Source: Ceratothoa steindachneri (lineage: Eukaryota; Arthropoda; Malacostraca; Isopoda; Cymothoidae). From it: a DNA stretch of 64,000 nucleotides. The notes beneath the pieces were generated by a model. The model made no database searches. It saw only the letters and a list, made by a program, of their open reading frames with translations, and had not been told where the DNA came from. Position numbers and translations under genes: made by a program. Below, piece by piece: positions 58,846 to 64,000 of this stretch. The stretch spans positions 140,674,355-140,738,354 of the forward strand of contig OZ018324.1 in NCBI GenBank assembly GCA_963969495.1, written 5' to 3'. Each line of letters starts with the position of its first letter. The first letter of the stretch is position 1.

Positions 58846-60555
58846 CAACAAGAAAACCTTCTTTATGTGGAACTGAGCGAATAGCTGATGGAAAGTTTGA
58901 AAATGCAATGGACTCCCTTTTCCTCTTTGACAAGCACTTTTGTGGTGGTGGTACCATGCAGAAATTTACTATTTTGGGTATTCTCTGCTAGCTGTGCCAT
59001 GTCAGTAATTGTAGAATTTTATTAGAACAAGAGTTTTAGCATATGTGAGGTGCCTAGTTATTATACTGGTCACTAATCTTGCATCCAAAATATAAGTGAT
59101 ATGCCTTTCTAACTATAGCAGTTATACGGTCCTTCTGTTATGCAAAGGTATCCCACCAGAAATGTAGCCGAACTTTTCTTGCTTATTCACACAAGTTTAA
59201 GGCATCTGAAGAAGAGAAAACAACAAACAATTAGAAGAGAAACAGAAAATTTACTTATGAATTTATAATTATAACACAGAGCATGACATCTTAGCAGAAG
59301 TATTGATATGATTCAGTAGGAAAATAAAATAAAATATAAAATTCCTTATAGGCATATGAATAGATTTCTCATTGAATTTTTTTTATAAGTTTAAAAAGTG
59401 TTTGACTAGTAAAATCATCTACCTTTCACCTCAAAATGTAAATTAACACAGCACAACACCTTCTATGACTGCTGGAACAATACTGAAGGGCGGTGAGACT
59501 GTGAGTGAAGTAAGAAACACAATGCCACAAGCCCGTTGCAACTAATTGTGACACATAGGTATGTCTTGAGAAGTAGAGCTACAAAAATACTTTAAAACCA
59601 TGATATTTATTATCAGCGACCTAAAATTAGTTGAAAATTGCTACTATGGTCTCGAAAGCATTTGCTTGTTAATAAGTAAAATCAGTGAAGGCAACAATAA
59701 AGAGACAGACGTGAAATTGTCCCGGAAAAGAAAACAATGCAAATATCAATTGTGAAATTTGGCACAAAAGGTAAATAATTTTGTAGATTCTGCACATGGA
59801 ACATGATAAAAAAATTAACTTCCAAGAGTGTTGTCCAACAAAAAAATTTGGAAAATATAATTAGAATTTAGATGTAAGATATAAATTAATTGTTTTTTTC
59901 TTCTGTTAAGTTAAGTATTGTATTATTATTTTCTAAGGTTGGACAAAGTTTGTTTATCTGTTCATATTTCACCTGGTTTTATAAACAGTATACTCTTTTA
60001 ATTAAAGTTTAAAACATGTAGAAAGTACATTTTACTTCAATAAATACTAATTGGCATGAACTAAAAATAATAGTAAATGGCGGTTAAACTAACTACTTTC
60101 GCTGTTTTAGGTATCCAAAAGTTTTTGGTGTTGTAAAGTTAAGATAATTGGTTTAGATACAGAAACCAAATTCCGCGTCAGCCTCTTCTAAGAATTTACT
60201 AGATCGCGAAGCATCTAGCAGCTATTGCAATCAACTATGATCCGAGGATGGTAGCATATCAGGTGTAGAAGTATGGCTCTAATTTGCATAGAGATCGTTG
60301 TTAGATGGTGCTACATCAGAACAAGAGCATCACATACTAACTTGGCTAACTCCTCAATACTGCATGCAAATTAAAGAGGAGGATTCAATCTTGTTTTCTT
60401 TCTATTTTTCCTGATAACTCTCTGCCTCTAAACAAATTTGTTTAGGTGATAAAGGTCTACATATAGGATCTGAGCTCCATGTGCGCGCGCAAAAGTACTA
60501 ATACTAAGGCGGTGCACATGGCGTAAGCGATTCAAACGTATACCCAGAACTTAGT
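58846..60555. other. Palindrome spacer, no recognisable gene
   Basis: The 1.7 kb between the palindrome arms has no motif-bearing frame on either strand. It is A+T-rich with 'gtgcgcgcgc' at 60480. It could be a captured host or element sequence. Confidence 0.45.
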
Positions 60556-61197
60556 TAGGAAATTAAAACACTCCTAAAACTTGAGTTAAAATTTTAAAGG
60601 CCGTCCCGATTATCAATCTACACATAATAAATTTTGTCAAAATTAGTTCTGATCCCATCAGATAAGGAGTCTGACAAACACAAACGCTTTACCGGGCAAT
60701 GAAGTTTAACTTTTCTTCTGAGCTTTTTACAATTTACCTTCGGATCCAATTATTTGCTTTAAATTTACTTCCACATCATAATAAACTTTTGCATCTCTCC
60801 ATAAGTTTTCTCCCGGTAAATATAAACATATACTCGGACGCAATCACATCAAAACATTACTAAAATCAATATTAGTATAAATTAAATATTAATATTGTGT
60901 TTCATTAGATTTTTCTATGTTTTCTTAATATTTTGTCTATCATAATTATAAATTTTTATAATTTATAGTTTTGAGATAGTTTTGGAGCAAAAAACGTCTT
61001 AGTGTAAATATCTTAGTGTCGTAAAGGATGAATTCAAACTTCAGTTATCATTCAACGAATTAACGGATTACCGATTATCTGTGTGCACCATTGCTATAAT
61101 TTTCTTTAGATAAATATCATATATGAAATTAGTAACTTACCAAGTAGCACGTGAGGTTCGCAATGAATGCAATGTCCCGCAGCCAAAATGAAAAGGT

Positions 61198-61245
61198 GCT
61201 TCCAAGTAGTTTAGAAGTTTATTCAGTTCATTCTTAAGGATAACT
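61198..61245 (-). ncRNA. Hammerhead-like hairpin, copy 3
   Basis: Minus strand: CCTTAAGAATGAACTGAATA then AACTTCTAAACTACTTGG, the same variant as copy 2 of which it is the mirror image. Confidence 0.25.
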
Positions 61246-61946
61246 ACAAGAAAAAATAATATAATAAGGGTATATATAAGCTAATAAAAGATAAAGAACC
61301 GCCTCTAAGACAAGAAAATCACCAATGAGGAAGTAGGATAGTGATGGGGAAATTCACATTAAGATTTAGCTATAACAGGTAGTAAGGTCAGACAGAGATG
61401 CAAGAAAGAGTCAAAAACAGAGCAGAAAGAATTAAAACGATTAAGGGATAATGCGATAATCTAAAGAAGGAGATTAGGGGAGACTCGAGAAGTAAATGAA
61501 AACGAATGTGAGTGGGACAAGGGAAATTAGCTTTGACTTATAGTCCTAAATTTTTATCATTTTAATTATTTTTGGGTGGGGGAAATTTTTATTTTTATGG
61601 GAACCCGATGTTTCAATTTAATTATGGCATTGATTTTGTATTTACATTATTTTATTTCTCTTCCTCTCTCCTTGTCCCTCTCCACTTCGTTTAAATTTCC
61701 TTCTCGTGTCTCTCCTAATCTCCCTCTTTAGAGTATCGCTTTATCCGTTAATCGTTTGAACACTTTTGGCTCTGTTCTTGACTCTTTCTTGCCTCTGGGT
61801 CTTACCTTTTCTACCTGTTATAGCTAAATTTAATATGAATTTCCCTATCACTCTTCTACTTCCTCATTAGTGATTTGTTGTCTTAGAGGCGGTTATTTCT
61901 CTTCTACTAGCTTATAAATACCCTTTTTTTTCTTTATTCTTGTACT

Positions 61947-61992
61947 TATCCTTGAGAATGAATTGAATAAAGTTCGAAAGTACTTGCAAGCA
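61947..61992 (+). ncRNA. Hammerhead-like hairpin, copy 4
   Basis: CCTTGAGAATGAATTGAATA then AAGTTCGAAAGTACTTGC. GAA(T)T/AGTTC stem, GAAA intact. Mirror image of copy 1. Confidence 0.35.
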
Positions 61993-62021
61993 TCTCTTTA
62001 TTTTTCCTGCGGGACATTGTA

Positions 62022-62026
62022 TATAT

Positions 62027-62078
<52 letters not shown>
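62022..62078. repeat. (TA)n microsatellite in right palindrome arm
   Basis: About 50 bp AT dinucleotide abutting the terminal hairpin. Confidence 0.95.
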
Positions 62079-62079
<1 letters not shown>

Positions 62080-62081
<2 letters not shown>

Positions 62082-62257
62082 GAAGGAGCAAATGCAAGTT
62101 CTGCGGGTGATAACAACCACCACAGTGCTTTCGCCATATTTATTTTCTGCCTTTCAAAACAATTTTTACTACAGAAATAAGGTGCAGAAACCTTGCATTG
62201 CAGACTATATTACAATATAGTACAGGAAATTCCTCTTCAAATTCCTCTTTCCTGTAC

Positions 62258-62343
<86 letters not shown>

Positions 62344-62345
62344 TG
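62080..62345. repeat. Arm-specific insertion with (TA)n and (GA)n tracts
   Basis: Not present in the left palindrome arm. It includes a small inverted pair 'tatagtacaggaaattcctc' / 'gaggaa...tcctgtactata' (62218-62262), a TA tract (62262-62304) and about 36 bp of pure GA dinucleotide (62305-62340). Confidence 0.8.
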
Positions 62346-62639
62346 TACATTGGTAGCCGACCCTCCTGTATGGAGATTTTATTAAAGGCCATAGTATATT
62401 TGGCCTTTATTAATTTTCTTTAGAAACATCTGTTTTCTTTTTTTTTTTTTTTAGTTGATCTTGTAGATGGTAAACAACTTTTCCTACCTAAAACTCTGTA
62501 TTTAAATGAAATGAGTTTGGTAAAGCCAAACTTGAAAATAATTGCTAAGCTTTCGATCTATGCGATCATTTTGAAAGTGTATTTCTTTTTTTATCGTTGA
62601 AGTATGGGTAAGTCAGAATGATAAGAAAACGGATTTTAG

Positions 62640-63344
62640 GGGATATTTATTGCTCCTCGCTTAAACCCTATGTCAAGGGAACGGTTCACTACTTTGTAAG
62701 CAGGATTTTTACACAACTTTAAAGTTCGATTCCATTCCGTAGTCTGGATGTTGACTGCTGGCCTTTCTTCCTTAATTAAGTTGGCTTCTATGGTGTTTAT
62801 TGTAGCTTTATTTCCCTTCCTTTCTTTTGATCGTGGTGTTTTTAAATATATGTTCCTGGTTAGGTTTATGTTATGCACGGTCAGCTTGCATATGATTCTG
62901 GGGAAGGGGGGCTCAATGTTGCAGATGCTTTGCCAAACTCATCGAATGTGTGATAGTAGTCATACCAACATATTTTTAGTAGTTTTGAAACTTACAGTCT
63001 TTATTCGGGCAGGTAAACTCGTTTCCTATGTTTGTATACTTTAGGATCGAGGATTTTTGGCAGATGTTGCTTTTGATAATGAGTTTGTTAACATTTCTCG
63101 TTTTATAATATATAATCATGCAAATCTTGTCCTTATGCTTCTTAACTTTGATGCCCCGTGTAACAATCTCCTTGATGTTTATTTCGCCTATTTTGTAGGC
63201 CGATGACATGTGATTTCTATAGTACAGTTGTATTTTATTTACTGCTTTCTGGTTACTGTGCGTTTCATCCGTGTCTGTGAATTGCTTTCTTAAAAATGAT
63301 TGAAGTTGTTTTTCAATCATGCTGTTCGGGTGACCGTTTTTCAT
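62640..63344 (-). pseudogene. PLE-2 linker and GIY-YIG endonuclease
   Basis: A 122-codon open run (63344-62976) begins MKNGHPNSMIEKQLQSFLRK and continues to KICMIIYYKTRNVNKLIIKS and GNEFTCPNKDCKFQNY, i.e. the basic linker and the start of the endonuclease with its CPxxxC pair. After a frameshift it reads YVGM (signature half), then 'IYLKTPRSKERKGNKATINT' and IEANLIKEERPAVNIQTTEW, matching 'RL.I.EA.LI....P.IN.Q' with the conserved Glu. The first 63 codons of the domain are mirrored in the left palindrome arm. Confidence 0.8.
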
Positions 63345-63369
63345 GAGGGGTTGTTTTATTCGGGGGATG

Positions 63370-64000
63370 TCTTGATCTAACAGTTCCTACCTGGATCACC
63401 ATTTTTATGCTCGGAGGATATATGAGCCAATTGCACCTTTTTATGCATTTAAGGACATTCACTATCCGCGTTGAGGCTTCTTCCCATGTCTGTAGCTTTT
63501 CTGTACAATTTTGTGTCGTATATACCATTAATATTTTGTACCTCCACGTCCAGACAAGGTAATTTATTGTCCATGCTCAATTCCTAAGTGAATTTTAACA
63601 CGGAGTTCTCAAATTGTTGTTTGGTGTTCTTAAGATGTTCTTCATTTTGGACGTTTATGTAGATGTTGTCTACGTATCGGCAGTATATGTTTAGCTTATT
63701 TTCGATGTTTTCTAATGAGCTCTCATTATGTTGACCAATATACGAGTTGGATACGTCGGCCTCAGGGGCGATACTATAGTTACTCCATCGACTTTTGTGT
63801 AGAGATTTGCGTCCGGTGTTCTACACGGAGAATCTGAGTTACATGAACGCAGCATATTCCCCAAGGTAACATTGTATGATGGTGGTATACATTTTGTATA
63901 ATGATGTCAATGGTCTGAGAGATAGGCACATTAGTAAATAGGCTTTCCACATCAAGGAGTGCTATTAGTATTGTCGGTCTTGTAGAGTGGATTATATCGA
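63370..64000 (-). pseudogene. PLE-2 reverse transcriptase (partial)
   Basis: Minus strand: LLDVESLFTNVPISQTIDII at 63960-63903 (first catalytic Asp block), then after frame breaks LNIYCRYVDNIYINVQNEEH at about 63697-63640, where the catalytic YVDD box reads YVDN, then 'FTxELSMDNKLPCLDVEVQN' and GIYDTKLYRKATDMGRSLNA (63580-63490). The order and wording are those of Penelope-like reverse transcriptases ('LPFLDV...T.VYRK.T..GR.LN..S.CP'). One or more stops and the D-to-N change argue for an inactive copy. Confidence 0.85.

Larger units (their letters stand above)
61140..62030. repeat. Nested hairpin of two PLE-2 terminal repeats, right arm
   Basis: 61140-61555 (minus-sense) and 61560-62030 (plus-sense) are inverted copies, mirroring 57480-58262. 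The copy at 8585-8910 is a solitary member of the same family. Ends abut a TA array at 62031. Confidence 0.85.
60556..63042. repeat. Right arm of giant palindrome
   Basis: Reverse complement of 56713-58845. It is about 350 bp longer, largely because 62080-62340 holds an additional block with its own TA and GA tracts that is not present in the left arm. Confidence 0.92.
62640..64000 (-). mobile_element. Penelope-like element PLE-2 (runs off the right edge)
   Basis: On the minus strand from the window edge: reverse transcriptase motif block, thumb-side block, then GIY-YIG domain ending near 62640. Its 3' flank is the right palindrome arm. It differs clearly from PLE-1 in sequence (for example FTCPNKDC versus FKCPGC), so it is a separate family. 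The 5' part lies beyond 64000. Confidence 0.85.

Overview
This window is eukaryotic, very A+T-rich, intron- and transposon-dominated DNA. It contains no intact protein-coding gene that I can defend. The mix of elements (GIY-YIG Penelope-like retroelements, canonical mariner, a mariner relative with DD41D spacing, piggyBac-like, Ty3/gypsy, non-LTR remnants and long TA microsatellites) suggests an invertebrate, most likely an arthropod such as a copepod crustacean. The taxon is an inference from memory of similar genomes and cannot be proven here.

Layout. 1-3.9 kb: A+T-rich, nothing recognised. 3.9-7.5 kb: a minus-strand Penelope-like element (PLE-1) split inside its reverse transcriptase by a mariner-type element, with a hammerhead-like motif upstream of its first ORF. 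7.9-8.95 kb: TA arrays and PLE terminal sequence. 9.8-10.1 kb: Ty3/gypsy integrase scrap. 11-16 kb: two doubtful coding remnants, a non-LTR reverse transcriptase tail, and one short minus-strand segment (15689-15763) that looks like a real spliced exon of an unknown host gene. 17-18.5 kb: degenerate piggyBac-like transposase. 21.5-29.4 kb: interspersed repeats and a G+C-richer insert. 31.5-35.9 kb: two degenerate copies of an uncharacterised multicopy protein family (called here the CYFC/WRLFIDSS family); a third lies at 49.4-51.2 kb. 39.3-40.7 kb: canonical mariner with both ends. 40.7-41.7 kb: a long foldback flanked by TA arrays. 42.3-56.7 kb: a large inverted duplication whose arms carry the DD41D-type mariner plus one side of flanking repeat. 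It encloses Ty3/gypsy RNase H, an LTR-like G+C-rich island, the third CYFC/WRLFIDSS copy and a second uncharacterised TE-like gene. 56.7-64 kb: a giant imperfect palindrome built from PLE-2 3' halves and their terminal hairpins, with the PLE-2 reverse transcriptase running off the right edge.

The most interesting structure is the Penelope-associated architecture: repeated hammerhead-like hairpins, often next to TA microsatellites and arranged as nested inverted repeats. The second is the uncharacterised CYFC/WRLFIDSS family, present three times with clearly conserved motifs. All protein calls come from reading translated fragments by eye. Nearly all are broken by stops and frameshifts and are best regarded as relics.
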